Shown piece by piece: positions 51,588 through 60,291 of a stretch of DNA of 64,000 nucleotides. Below the pieces are notes generated by a model that was given only the letters and a program-made list of their open reading frames with translations, searched no databases and had not been told where the DNA came from. The position numbers and the translations under genes were made by a program. The first letter of the stretch is position 1. Every line of letters begins with the position of its first letter. Origin of the DNA: Clostridiales bacterium (GTDB taxonomy: Bacteria; Bacillota; Clostridia; Oscillospirales; Oscillospiraceae); assembly GCA_902362775.1 (NCBI GenBank), contig CABIXV010000005.1:158079-222078 (forward strand). Direction: 5' to 3'.

Positions 51588-51713
51588 AGCAGTTGAATAT
51601 GAGCCGAAGCGCCGAATTTCCCAGCAGGGGTGCTTAGACCGGGGCGAAGGCGAGAACCCAGGAAAGGAACTTTCTGGCTCGATCCTATCCGTTTCGGCCT
51701 GTATTCAAGTGCT
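51588..51713 (+). promoter_or_regulatory. Long-range stem in the pnp leader
   Basis: Positions 51588-51610 pair with 51691-51713 over 23 positions with only two mismatches (three G-U pairs). Inside, CGAG-AAC-CCAG ... CTGG-CTCG (51651-51681) forms a nested hairpin. Such a long double-stranded leader resembles the RNase III-cleaved, PNPase-controlled pnp leader of Escherichia coli. A role in autoregulation is inference. Confidence 0.6.
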
Positions 51714-51762
51714 AAAGAGTTGTTGGACGTTCGGAAAAATTTGAAACAAAGGAGAATCCGAG

Positions 51763-53913
51763 ATGTCAACTATCATCAAGCACAAACAGTTCCCCAAGTA
51801 CAGGACCTGGACCATGGACTTGTGCGGCCGGCCTCTGACCATTGAAGTGGGTAAGACCACCGAGCTGGCCTCCGCCGCCGCCTGGGTCAAGTACGGTGAC
51901 ACCACGGTCCATGTGGCGGTCACGGTGTCCCCCCGTCCCCGGGACGGCATCGACTTCTTCCCCCTGTCCGTGGAGTTTGAGGAAAAGTTATACGCCGTGG
52001 GCCGCATCCCCGGCAGCTTTATGCGCCGGGAGGGCCGCCCCTCTCTGCCCGCCGTGCTGGCCAGCCGCCTGATCGACCGGCCTATGCGTCCCCTGTTCCC
52101 CTATGACTTCCGCAACGACGTGTGCATTCAGTGCACTGTCATGAGTGTGGACTACGACTGCTCCCCCGAGGTGGCCGCCATGATCGGCGCCTCCGCCTGC
52201 GTCAGCTACTCTGAGATCCCCTTCGCCGGCCCCATCGGCTGTCTGGAGGTGGGCTACTGTGACGGCCAGATTGTCCTGAACCCCAATCAGGAGCAGCGCA
52301 AGACCAGCCGCATGGACGTCACTGTGGCCGCCACACGGGAAAAGGTCGTCATGATCGAGGCCGGCGCCGACGAGATCCCCGACGAAATCATGTACGCCGG
52401 TATCGTGAAGGCCCACGAGGAGATCCGCAAGCAGATCGACTTTATTGACCAGATCGTCTCCGAGATCGGCAAGCCCAAGATGGAGTATGACCACGCCCAG
52501 TTCAACCAGGAGCTGTTCGACAAGATCGTGGACGAGTTCATGGACGAGGCCAAGGAGGCCATGGACACCGACGACAAGAATGTCCGGGAGACCCGCTGGA
52601 ACGCCATGATCGACAAGTGGCACGAGAAGTATCTGGAGGAGTATCCGGATATGGACCAGTACCTGGAAGAGTTCACCTATAAGTTCCAGAAGAAGATCGT
52701 CAAGGCTTGGCTGCTGGAGGGCCACCGTGTGGACGGCCGCGCCAAAAACGAGATCCGTCCCCTGGCCGCCGAGGTGGGCGTCCTGCCCCGGGTCCACGGC
52801 TCCGGCCTGTTTACCCGGGGCCAGACCCAGGTGCTGTCCGTGTGTACCCTGAACACCCTGGCCGCCAGCCAGAAGCTGGACACTATCTGGGAAGAGGAAG
52901 AGAAGCGGTATATGCACCACTACAACTTCCCCCCTTACTCCGTGGGCGAGGCCCGTGCCCCCCGCTCCACCAACCGCCGGGAGTACGGCCACGGCGCCTT
53001 GGCCGAGCGGGCCCTGGTGCCTGTGCTCCCCTCTGTGGAGGAGTTCCCCTACGCCATCCGTGTAGTGTCCGAGGTGCTGTCCTCCAACGGCTCCACCTCC
53101 CAGGGCTCCATCTGCGGCTCCACTCTGGCTCTGATGGACGCCGGCGTACCCATTAAGGCCCCTGTGGCCGGCATCTCCTGCGGTCTGATCCAGGACGACA
53201 ACGGCGGCTTTACTACCTTCATCGACATCCAGGGCGTAGAGGACTTCCACGGCGAGATGGACTTTAAGGTGGCCGGTACAAAGGCCGGCATCACCGCCAT
53301 CCAGATGGACCTGAAGAACGACGGTCTGACCCATGAGATTATTAAGGAGGCACTGGACATCACCCGTGACGCCCGGTTCGCCATCCTGGACGAGATCATG
53401 CTGCCCTGCATCTCCGCCCCCCGGGCCGAGGTGAGCAAGTACGCCCCCAAGATGATCACCGTCAAGATCGATCCCGACAAGATCCGTGAGGTCATCGGCA
53501 AGGGCGGCTCCGTCATCCAGAAGATCACCGCCGAGTCTGGCGCCCAGATCGACATTGAGGATGACGGCACCATCCACATCGCCTCCCCCAACGCCGAGGC
53601 CTGCGACGCCGCCAAGAAGATGATCGAGACCATCGTCTTTGTCCCCCAGGTGGGTGAGTTGTACTACGGCAAGGTGGTCCGCATCCTCCAGTTCGGCGCC
53701 TTTGTGGAGCTGGCCCCTGGTAAGGACGGCATGGTCCACATCTCCAAGCTGGCCGAGCACCGGGTGGACAAGGTGGAAGACGTGGTCAACATCGGCGATA
53801 TGATCTGGGTCAAGGTCACTGAAATTGACGACAAGGGCCGGGTCAACCTCTCCTATAAGGACGCCCTGCGTGAGATCCGTGCCAGAAAAGAATCCGGCGA
53901 GCCCATCAAATAA
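51763..53913 (+). CDS. pnp: Polynucleotide phosphorylase (PNPase)
   Basis: A 716-residue 3'-5' exoribonuclease. Two RNase PH domains are seen (RPMRPLFPYDFRNDV near residue 105; GRAKNEIRPLAAEVG and FTRGQTQVLSV near 330-360; GDEDFHGEMDFKVAGT-like region). A KH domain follows (IREVIGKGGSVIQKI near 570), then an S1 domain (YYGKVVRILQFGAFVEL near 630). AAAGGAG precedes the ATG. The leader can fold into a long stem. Confidence 0.98.
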   Translation: MSTIIKHKQFPKYRTWTMDLCGRPLTIEVGKTTELASAAAWVKYGDTTVHVAVTVSPRPRDGIDFFPLSVEFEEKLYAVGRIPGSFMRREGRPSLPAVLASRLIDRPMRPLFPYDFRNDVCIQCTVMSVDYDCSPEVAAMIGASACVSYSEIPFAGPIGCLEVGYCDGQIVLNPNQEQRKTSRMDVTVAATREKVVMIEAGADEIPDEIMYAGIVKAHEEIRKQIDFIDQIVSEIGKPKMEYDHAQFNQELFDKIVDEFMDEAKEAMDTDDKNVRETRWNAMIDKWHEKYLEEYPDMDQYLEEFTYKFQKKIVKAWLLEGHRVDGRAKNEIRPLAAEVGVLPRVHGSGLFTRGQTQVLSVCTLNTLAASQKLDTIWEEEEKRYMHHYNFPPYSVGEARAPRSTNRREYGHGALAERALVPVLPSVEEFPYAIRVVSEVLSSNGSTSQGSICGSTLALMDAGVPIKAPVAGISCGLIQDDNGGFTTFIDIQGVEDFHGEMDFKVAGTKAGITAIQMDLKNDGLTHEIIKEALDITRDARFAILDEIMLPCISAPRAEVSKYAPKMITVKIDPDKIREVIGKGGSVIQKITAESGAQIDIEDDGTIHIASPNAEACDAAKKMIETIVFVPQVGELYYGKVVRILQFGAFVELAPGKDGMVHISKLAEHRVDKVEDVVNIGDMIWVKVTEIDDKGRVNLSYKDALREIRARKESGEPIK

Positions 53914-53933
53914 ATCTGTTCTTACCATTTAAA

Positions 53934-53970
53934 CGAGGTGGACAGCAAAGCTGTCCACCTCGTTGCTTTT
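53934..53970 (+). terminator. pnp terminator
   Basis: CGAGGTGGACAGC, loop AAA, GCTGTCCACCTCG, then TTGCTTTT. Confidence 0.93.
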
Positions 53971-53996
53971 CCCTCAAAGCACAGAGGGAGTTTTCT

Positions 53997-54024
53997 TTTA
54001 CTTTTCCAAAATATGTGCTATAAT
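53997..54024 (+). promoter_or_regulatory. Promoter of the LtaS-like gene
   Basis: TTTACT, a 16-nt spacer and TATAAT, about 97 bp before the ATG at 54121. Confidence 0.65.
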
Positions 54025-54120
54025 ATCAACAATTCCCACACGGAGTGTCATTTGGGGACCAAAATCACGGCCGTTCTCTCCCACCCGGCCTTTTCTCCCC
54101 ATAGTAAGAGGTGCCTCCCA

Positions 54121-55995
54121 ATGAAAACGCTGCTTACCATCATGCGACTGCCCGACGGCTCCCAGGAGCACTGCGGCCGGGCTCACACCATCTGGCTGGC
54201 CCTGGCCCTGACGGGAATGGGGTGCTGCGTCGGCGGCCTTTCCCTGTTTTTTTCCGCTACCGCCTATGTCAGTCTGAACTCCTGGCATCTGCTGGGCGCC
54301 TATCTTTCCAGCCCCTTGCTCATGTTCTTGAATCTTCTGCCTCCTGTCCTGCTGATCTGGCTGTTCTACTTCCTGTTCCGCCGGAGCTGGGCCGCCTTTA
54401 TCTGTACTTTTCTGCCCGTTTTGGCCATCGCTCTGGCCAACTACTTCAAGATCCGGCTCCGGTCGGACCCCCTGCTGGCCTCTGACTTGTTGTTGGCGGC
54501 AGAGGCCGGGGGTATCGTGGGCAACTACACACTGGACCTGACCTGGCTGGTGTGGTTTGCCCTGTTCTGCTTTGTGGCCGGACTGCTCTTTACCATCTTC
54601 CTTATGCCCCATGGCATTCAGGGCTGGCGGGAGCGGACCTTCGGCGCCTTGTCCTGTCTGGCCTTGATTGGCGTCGCCTTTGTGTCCCTCTACCTCAACC
54701 CCACTGTCTATGACCAGACTCCCACCCAGGCCATCCGTTACGCCTGGTCCGATGTGGAGGTCTATCTGTCCAAGGGTGGACTGTACCCCTTTCTCCACTC
54801 CTTCCGGGATATGCTTCCAACCCCACCGGAAAACTACGACAAAGAGGAGGCCGACAGCCTGCTTCAGCAGTACGAGGACCAGAGCATCCCGGAGGGTCAG
54901 AAGGTATCGGTCATGGGAATCATGCTGGAGGCCTTCTGTGACCTCACCGACTTCGACGCCCTGGCCGGGCAGGAGGGGGTGACCCAGGTCTATGCCCCCT
55001 GGCACCAGCTGGAGGCCCAGTCCATCTCCGGCGACCTGCTGACCAACATCTTTGCCGGGGGCACGGTGGACAGCGAGTGGGCCTTCCTCACCGGCTACTC
55101 CACCCATGATGAGTTTTGGAAGGACACCGACTCCTATGTGTGGTATTTGAAGGACCAGGGCTATCAGACCTTTGGCAGCCACCCCGGCTTCGGCTGGTTT
55201 TACAACCGCCAGAACGTGAACCAGTACCTGGGCTTTGAGGAATACTGGTTCACAGAAAACCACTATGGGGAGCTGGTGGACCCGGTATTCGCCCAGTGGC
55301 ACTCCGACCCCCTGTTGGTCCAGGAGCTGCTGGCCCAGATGAAGGAGCGCGTCCAGAGCGGCCCCTGCTTCTCCTTCTCTGTATCCTACCAGAACCACGG
55401 CCCATACAGCACCGAGCTATCCTCCGGGCCCCAGCACCTCACCCCAGAGGGCTCCGGTCTAAGCCAGGAGAGCTGTAATATTTGGAACAATTATCTCAAC
55501 GGCGTGGCCGAGACCCTTCAGGCCCTCACCACTCTCGTTCAGGGGCTGGAGGAGATGGAGGAGCCGGTGGTGCTGGTCCTGTTCGGCGACCACAAGCCCT
55601 GGGGCGGCAACGGCAACTCCGCCTATATTGAGATGGGGGCCACCTTTGATTTGTCCACCCTGGACGGCTTCTATGACTACTATGCCACCCCCTATGTGAT
55701 TTGGGCCAACTCTGCCGCCAAGGAGACCCTGGGCCGGGACTTTGTGGGGGACGGGGGAGACTTCTCCCCCTGCTTCCTGATGACAGAGCTCTTTGACCAG
55801 TGCGGCTGGACTGGCCCCGGCTTTATGGAGCTGTCCAGGCAGGTCCGGGCCGTCACCCCCCTGGTCCACACCCAGGGGCTCTATCTGGTGGACGGCCAGC
55901 TCACTGATACACTAGCGCCTGAGGATCAGGCTTTGCTGGACCAGTTCCTGTCCGCCGAATATTTCAGAGAGAACCAGCTCCTCCCCGTTGAATAG
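54121..55995 (+). CDS. LTA synthase family sulfatase-fold protein
   Basis: A 624-residue membrane enzyme. About five helices (residues 25-210) precede an extracellular sulfatase domain. The nucleophile Thr is in FAGGTVDSEWAFLTG near residue 315. Metal or substrate residues are in NHGPYS near 420 and LFGDHKPWGG near 485. These enzymes transfer glycerol-phosphate or similar groups to surface polymers. The motif GGTxxxE is nearer to phosphoglycerol transferase/YfnI-like members than to S. aureus LtaS. The ATG at 54121 follows AGAGGTG; upstream in-frame codons overlap the pnp terminator. Confidence 0.9.
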   Translation: MKTLLTIMRLPDGSQEHCGRAHTIWLALALTGMGCCVGGLSLFFSATAYVSLNSWHLLGAYLSSPLLMFLNLLPPVLLIWLFYFLFRRSWAAFICTFLPVLAIALANYFKIRLRSDPLLASDLLLAAEAGGIVGNYTLDLTWLVWFALFCFVAGLLFTIFLMPHGIQGWRERTFGALSCLALIGVAFVSLYLNPTVYDQTPTQAIRYAWSDVEVYLSKGGLYPFLHSFRDMLPTPPENYDKEEADSLLQQYEDQSIPEGQKVSVMGIMLEAFCDLTDFDALAGQEGVTQVYAPWHQLEAQSISGDLLTNIFAGGTVDSEWAFLTGYSTHDEFWKDTDSYVWYLKDQGYQTFGSHPGFGWFYNRQNVNQYLGFEEYWFTENHYGELVDPVFAQWHSDPLLVQELLAQMKERVQSGPCFSFSVSYQNHGPYSTELSSGPQHLTPEGSGLSQESCNIWNNYLNGVAETLQALTTLVQGLEEMEEPVVLVLFGDHKPWGGNGNSAYIEMGATFDLSTLDGFYDYYATPYVIWANSAAKETLGRDFVGDGGDFSPCFLMTELFDQCGWTGPGFMELSRQVRAVTPLVHTQGLYLVDGQLTDTLAPEDQALLDQFLSAEYFRENQLLPVE

Positions 55996-55997
55996 AC

Positions 55998-56033
55998 AAG
56001 GCCCCCGCCTGATATCAGGCGGGGGCCTTTTTG
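55998..56033. terminator. Bidirectional terminator
   Basis: AAGGCCCCCGCCTGAT / ATCAGGCGGGGGCCTT is a perfect 16-bp palindrome with TTTTT on the + side. It separates the LtaS-like gene and the convergent VWA gene. Confidence 0.93.
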
Positions 56034-56034
56034 A

Positions 56035-57231
56035 TTACCGAACAAGGAGTTTCTTCATGGCCTCCTCCAGGCCGTCCACTGTCAAGGGGAACATGGGGAA
56101 CTCCTGGGAAATGGCATCATAGGTCTGGCACCAGTACTGGCCCCACCCCGGCCGCTCACTGGGATTGAGCCATACCGTATGGCCAAAGCGTCCCTTCAGC
56201 AGCCGCAGCCAGTCCATGCCACACTTGGGCCCGTCCTCCCGACTGCCGCCGTAGTAGCCGCCCAGCAGCTCATGGGGCGCCATCTGGGCATCCCCCACCA
56301 GGATCAGCTTATAGTCGCTGGGGATATTGGACAGCACCCAATCTGTCTGCACTGAGTTTCGGCTCATGAGCATGGGGTCCTGATACAGTCGAGAATAGAC
56401 GCAGTTGTGAAAATAGTACACCTTCAGATCCTTGAAATGGCCCGACTTGGACACCGCCTGAAACAGAGCTGAACAGAGCTGACTGTAATAGTCCATAGAC
56501 CCCCCGGAGTCCATCAAAAGAAGCACCTTCACCGTGTTTTCCCTGGGCCGCTTGTATCGCACCTTCAGCACGCCGCCATTGTCGGCGGTGTCTTTGATGG
56601 TGTTGTCCACGTCGAACTCCGTGGGGGGGAGGTCCACCAGTCCGGAGAACTGCCGCAGCTTCCGTAGGGCCACCTGGCACTGCCGGGTATCCAGGGTGTT
56701 ATCCCGGCGGAAATCCCGAAACTTCCGCTCCCCGGCCACCCGGAAGGCCCGTCGGTACATGCTCTGGCCCCCTACTCGAATGCCCTTGGGGGACAGTCCA
56801 GAGTTTCCAAAGGTGGACATCCCGTGGGTTCCTACCCAATAACGCCCCCCGTTGTGCTCCTCGGTCTGCTCCTCCATACGCTCCTTCAGCATCCGCTCGA
56901 TCTCCTCCTCGGAGAAGCCCAGGTTTTTCAGCGCCTGTTCCTCATCCCAGCTGGCGTAGTCGGACAACACCTCGGGCCTGTTCAGCCAGTCCAGCAGCTC
57001 CTGAGACACCTCCTGCTGGAAAGGCACGTCCTTAAAATACTCCAGAAAGCAGCGGTCGAAGGTGTCAAAGTCCGCCTCGCTTTTCACCAGAAGACAGCGG
57101 CACAGGTGGTAAAAGCCCGTGAAACTGGAGCTGTGGAGCCCCTTGTCCATGGCTTCCACCAGGGCCATCCACTCAGTGAGGGACACCTTTAGGCCGTTCT
57201 TCCGCAGGAGATACAGAAAATCCTCAAACAT
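56035..57231 (-). CDS. VWA domain (CoxE-like) protein
   Basis: A 398-residue protein. The helical N-terminal half is followed by a von Willebrand A domain starting near residue 225. Its metal site reads LLLMDSGGSMDYYSQL, i.e. DxGxS rather than the usual DxSxS; PSDYKLILVGDAQM later supplies the Asp. It forms a pair with the MoxR-type ATPase gene 3 bp upstream, as in many MoxR/CoxE chaperone systems that insert metals or remodel complexes. No client enzyme is adjacent. Confidence 0.88.
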   Translation of the reverse strand: MFEDFLYLLRKNGLKVSLTEWMALVEAMDKGLHSSSFTGFYHLCRCLLVKSEADFDTFDRCFLEYFKDVPFQQEVSQELLDWLNRPEVLSDYASWDEEQALKNLGFSEEEIERMLKERMEEQTEEHNGGRYWVGTHGMSTFGNSGLSPKGIRVGGQSMYRRAFRVAGERKFRDFRRDNTLDTRQCQVALRKLRQFSGLVDLPPTEFDVDNTIKDTADNGGVLKVRYKRPRENTVKVLLLMDSGGSMDYYSQLCSALFQAVSKSGHFKDLKVYYFHNCVYSRLYQDPMLMSRNSVQTDWVLSNIPSDYKLILVGDAQMAPHELLGGYYGGSREDGPKCGMDWLRLLKGRFGHTVWLNPSERPGWGQYWCQTYDAISQEFPMFPLTVDGLEEAMKKLLVR

Positions 57232-57234
57232 GGC

Positions 57235-58044
57235 TCACCGCCACTGCCGCCGAAGCGTATCGATGTCCTCGTTTTTCTTCAGCAGCACCCCCAGATAGGG
57301 GACCTCCTTGACGATTTTATCCACATTGACGCCGCCGTGCTGAAGGGCCTGAATCCAGTCGATAATCTCACTGGTGGAGGGCTTCTTCTTAATGGTGGGC
57401 AGGGAGCGGATCTTGTAAAATGCCTCCAACACCTGGGTAAGCAGCTTGTTGTCGATGTCCGGGAAGTGGACCCGGACGATATCTGCCATCAGCTCCTTGT
57501 CGGGGAACTCGATATAGTGGAACACACACCGGCGCAGAAAGGCGTCGGGCAGCTCCTTCTCCGCGTTGGAGGTGATAATAACCACCGGCCGGTGATTGGC
57601 CTTGACCGTTCGCCCTGTCTCCGGGATATAAAACTCCATCCGGTCCAGCTCCCACAGCAGGTCATTGGGGAACTCCAGGTCCGCCTTGTCGATCTCGTCG
57701 ATGAGGAGGATGACCTGTTCCTCGTCAGTAAACGCCTCGCCCAGCTTGCCCAGCTTGACATACTTCTCGATATCGTCCACGCCCTGTCCACCAAACTGGC
57801 TGTCGTAGAGCCGCTGGACTACGTCGTAGACATACAGGCCGTCCTGGGCCTTGGTGGTGGACTTGATGTTCCAGATGATGAGCTTTTTCCCCAGCGCCTG
57901 GGAGATGGCCTCGGCCAACATAGTTTTTCCGGTACCTGGCTCCCCCTTAATGAGCAGGGGCTTCTGGAGCACCATGGCGATATTGGCCGCCCGGAGCAGC
58001 TCCTCCGAGGCCACATAATTCTGACTTCCTCTAAATTCCTTCAT
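57235..58044 (-). CDS. MoxR-family AAA ATPase
   Basis: A 269-residue AAA+ ATPase. Walker A is KGEPGTGKTMLAEAI near residue 35, Walker B is ILLIDEIDKADLEFPNDLL near 115, sensor 1 is VIITSNAEKELPDAFLRRC near 152. It is the ATPase partner of the CoxE-like VWA protein encoded 3 bp downstream. Together they are predicted to act as a chaperone on an unknown client. Confidence 0.92.
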   Translation of the reverse strand: MKEFRGSQNYVASEELLRAANIAMVLQKPLLIKGEPGTGKTMLAEAISQALGKKLIIWNIKSTTKAQDGLYVYDVVQRLYDSQFGGQGVDDIEKYVKLGKLGEAFTDEEQVILLIDEIDKADLEFPNDLLWELDRMEFYIPETGRTVKANHRPVVIITSNAEKELPDAFLRRCVFHYIEFPDKELMADIVRVHFPDIDNKLLTQVLEAFYKIRSLPTIKKKPSTSEIIDWIQALQHGGVNVDKIVKEVPYLGVLLKKNEDIDTLRRQWR

Positions 58045-58506
58045 TCCAAATATCCTTCCCGGCCCGGGGATTCGGGCCTGTGTAGTCTATGCTCCGAATT
58101 TTATAGTCTTTTGCAGAGAAAAGCAACCCCTTTCCCTGAAATTACCTAGAATCACCTGACCTCCCCAAAACTGCACCTATTTCTTGCCAAAAAAATGGTC
58201 AGAAATTAAAATAAATTCCCCCTGTGGAGAAATTTTTATTCTGCTGCTCTGACCTTGCAAACGGCGCCGCGTTCCCTCTCTAAGGCTGTAAGGGCAATCC
58301 GGGACAGATATCCTTTTGGGAATACCAGCTGCCTCTGTAAGTTGTCAATCTCCCTAACCAGTAGATGATAACCCCACTCCATTTTGACAAGTTTTATTAT
58401 TTTTTTGATAAGTATACTTGACATAAAAATTTCTATGTGATATGCTCTCTCCATAAGCCGGGGCCTCAAATCAGAAAACGTCCCACAGGGGAGATGGAGG
58501 AACGTT
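58045..58506. other. Gene-free region upstream of the DUF6442 operon
   Basis: A 462-bp gap, AT-rich in its middle and right half. It contains the + strand promoter at 58418-58446 and another TTGACA at 58385. A 48-codon frame on the - strand (58236-58382) lacks a ribosome site and is not accepted as a gene. Confidence 0.5.
58418..58446 (+). promoter_or_regulatory. Promoter of the DUF6442/XRE operon
   Basis: TTGACA, a 17-nt spacer and TATGCT, 61 bp before the ATG at 58507. It is near consensus for the vegetative sigma factor. Confidence 0.8.
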
Positions 58507-58821
58507 ATGGACAAAGAGAAAATTTTAGAAAAAAGCAGGAAGGAAAACATGCGCCAAGATGAGATGGAACGCACCGTCCAAGTGGAAGGGGAGTCCTTCT
58601 CTCTGATTTTCGTCTTTCTGGTTGGGCTGGTCATTCTCATCTATAATCGGCTCCACGACCTGCCTAGCAGCCAGGTGTTAGCCATGTTTTGGGCCAGTTG
58701 TGTGGGCAGCCGAGTGTACCGGCTGACCAAGCGAAAAAACATTTCCGATATCATCACTGGGCTTATTTCTCTTGCATTTCTGGTATTCTGTCTGGTAAGA
58801 TATTTTACACAGGGGCGGTGA
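58507..58821 (+). CDS. DUF6442-like small membrane protein
   Basis: A 104-residue protein. A charged N-terminus (MDKEKILEKSRKENMRQDEMERTVQVEGES) precedes two or three hydrophobic segments (FSLIFVFLVGLVILIYN; a middle segment; ITGLISLAFLVFCLVRYF). It is followed 4 bp later by an XRE regulator, the standard partner of this family. GGGGAGATGGAGG precedes the ATG. Its function is unknown. Confidence 0.82.
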   Translation: MDKEKILEKSRKENMRQDEMERTVQVEGESFSLIFVFLVGLVILIYNRLHDLPSSQVLAMFWASCVGSRVYRLTKRKNISDIITGLISLAFLVFCLVRYFTQGR

Positions 58822-58825
58822 TAAA

Positions 58826-59035
58826 ATGGATGACCAGCTGATCTTAAAGAACCGGCTGAAGATAGCCCGTGCGGAAAAAAATCTGTCCCAGGGAGAACTG
58901 GCCAAGCTGGTGGGTGTATCCCGCCAGACCATTAGCTCTATCGAAACAGGGCAGTTCAACCCTACGGCCAAGCTGGCTCTGGTCCTGAGCATCGCCTTAG
59001 ACAAAAAATTTGAGGACCTTTTTTATTTTGACTGA
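58826..59035 (+). CDS. XRE-family helix-turn-helix regulator
   Basis: A 69-residue Cro-like protein: NRLKIARAEKNLSQGELAKLVGVSRQTISSIETGQFNPTAKLALVLSIALDKKFEDLF is the YozG-type HTH found beside small membrane proteins. It probably regulates its own operon (inference). GGGGCGGTG lies before the ATG. Confidence 0.93.
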   Translation: MDDQLILKNRLKIARAEKNLSQGELAKLVGVSRQTISSIETGQFNPTAKLALVLSIALDKKFEDLFYFD

Positions 59036-59060
59036 CGGCTTTGAGGAGGGTGCAACTTCT

Positions 59061-59255
59061 ATGGAATATTTTGCTGTAGCCCTGTTTTCCATCGGGGTCA
59101 TTGGTATCCCCATCGCAGTCCTGTTGTACAATGACTATGGAAAAAAGCGGGGGTGCGGCCGGGGATGCGCCACCTGTGGAAATCGTTTTCTTTGCCATCC
59201 GGACCAGTATTCTGACAAACCGGAGCAAATCGACAAAAAAGAGACGTCTGGATAA
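59061..59255 (+). CDS. Small Cys-rich membrane protein
   Basis: A 64-residue protein: one N-terminal membrane helix (MEYFAVALFSIGVIGIPIAVLLY), then a cytoplasmic tail with GCGRGCATCGNRFLCHP, four Cys in a CxxxCxxC...C spacing. It resembles FeoB-associated Cys-rich membrane proteins but no feo gene is nearby. GAGGAGGG lies before the ATG. Third gene of the DUF6442/XRE run. Confidence 0.7.
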   Translation: MEYFAVALFSIGVIGIPIAVLLYNDYGKKRGCGRGCATCGNRFLCHPDQYSDKPEQIDKKETSG

Positions 59256-59275
59256 GCAGACGTCTCTTTTTATTG
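59236..59275. terminator. Bidirectional terminator
   Basis: AAAAAGAGACGTCTG and CAGACGTCTCTTTTT around GATAAG. T runs lie on both strands, between the Cys-rich gene (+) and rnhA (-). Confidence 0.92.
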
Positions 59276-59320
59276 GTGCTTCCATCACTTGTCTGATCGT
59301 TTTTTATCAAGGAGCCTTCC

Positions 59321-59758
59321 TTACCTGTACTTTTGACTTTCCGCTACCGCCATTTCATCACAGCGGTTGTTATATTGATTTTCCGCATGTCCCTTGACCC
59401 AATGGAGGTGGACGGTGTGGTAGTCGCACAGATCCAGCAGACGGCCCCAGAGGTCTGGATTCAAGGCGGGCTTTTTGTCACTCTTTATCCAGCCCCGGGC
59501 CCGCCAGCCTTTAGCCCAGCCTTTGTCCAGGCCATCGATAACGTATTTAGAGTCAGACCACAGCTCCACAACACAGGGTTCCTTGAGAGCCTCCAAGGCA
59601 GTGATAACCCCAGTGAGCTCCATACGGTTATTGGTGGTATGGGCCTCGCCCCCGGACATCTCCTTTTTGTGGGGGCCGTACATCAGGATTGCCCCCCAGC
59701 CCCCCGGTCCTGGATTGCCGGAGCAGGCTCCGTCCGTGTAGATGGTAACAGTTTTCAT
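59321..59758 (-). CDS. rnhA: Ribonuclease HI
   Basis: A 145-residue RNase H. It starts [22 protein letters not shown], with [27 protein letters not shown] and [21 protein letters not shown]. The D-E-D-D catalytic set is complete. It degrades RNA in RNA-DNA hybrids. AGGAGAACT precedes the ATG. Confidence 0.96.
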   Translation of the reverse strand: MKTVTIYTDGACSGNPGPGGWGAILMYGPHKKEMSGGEAHTTNNRMELTGVITALEALKEPCVVELWSDSKYVIDGLDKGWAKGWRARGWIKSDKKPALNPDLWGRLLDLCDYHTVHLHWVKGHAENQYNNRCDEMAVAESQKYR

Positions 59759-59795
59759 AGTTCTCCTATCGCTGCCTTCCCCTGTGGGAAGGCTT

Positions 59796-60179
59796 TTATA
59801 GCTCCTCCACGATCTCCCGGCGCTTCTGGTCGTACTCCTGCTGGGTGATGAGCCCGGCCTCCCGCAAGGTCTTGAGCTGCTCCAGCCGCTCCCTAGCGTT
59901 CAGGGCGGTGGACTGGATATGGTCGTGGGACTCGTCAGAGGGAACGGGTTCTCCTTCTTTGTCCTCTTCAATGCGGATCTCGGGGCCCACATACTTTTTT
60001 CCAAACGCGTGAAGGGCGTTTATCACAGTGATTCCCAAAGCGCCCAGCGTCCATATTATTCCAAACGGTCCAAAGGTGGGGATTACCACAAACAGCCCGA
60101 TCAGGACGAAGATGCCTCCCCATATCGTTCCAAAGGCTCCCTGTGCCTTGCCCGGGCGGTAAGTTACCCGTTTTCTCAT
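59796..60179 (-). CDS. SHOCT domain membrane protein
   Basis: A 127-residue protein with two N-terminal hydrophobic helices (about residues 15-35 and 38-58), an acidic linker and a C-terminal SHOCT domain ([36 protein letters not shown]). SHOCT is a short oligomerisation module. The function is unknown. It lies between gyrA and rnhA on the same strand. Confidence 0.85.
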   Translation of the reverse strand: MRKRVTYRPGKAQGAFGTIWGGIFVLIGLFVVIPTFGPFGIIWTLGALGITVINALHAFGKKYVGPEIRIEEDKEGEPVPSDESHDHIQSTALNARERLEQLKTLREAGLITQQEYDQKRREIVEEL

Positions 60180-60291
60180 GTTTCCTTAGCCTCCTGTCCC
60201 GCGGATCCTTTCCAGACGATAAAGGCTGTTATAGCCCACTGGAAAGTTCATCCTCTCCTGTCGGTTTGCGGCCTCCTTACGACTGGAGCTT

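Noticed and set aside
51988..53928. 646-codon open frame on the - strand
   Set aside because: It is antisense to pnp, with Leu/Val/His/Gly-rich composition and no domain.
53998..55398. 466-codon - strand frame
   Set aside because: It is antisense to the LtaS-like gene; Gly/Gln-rich, no domain.
58236..58382. 48-codon - strand frame starting MEWGYHLLVREID
   Set aside because: No ribosome site precedes it and no partner or domain is seen; the region better fits a promoter-bearing gap.
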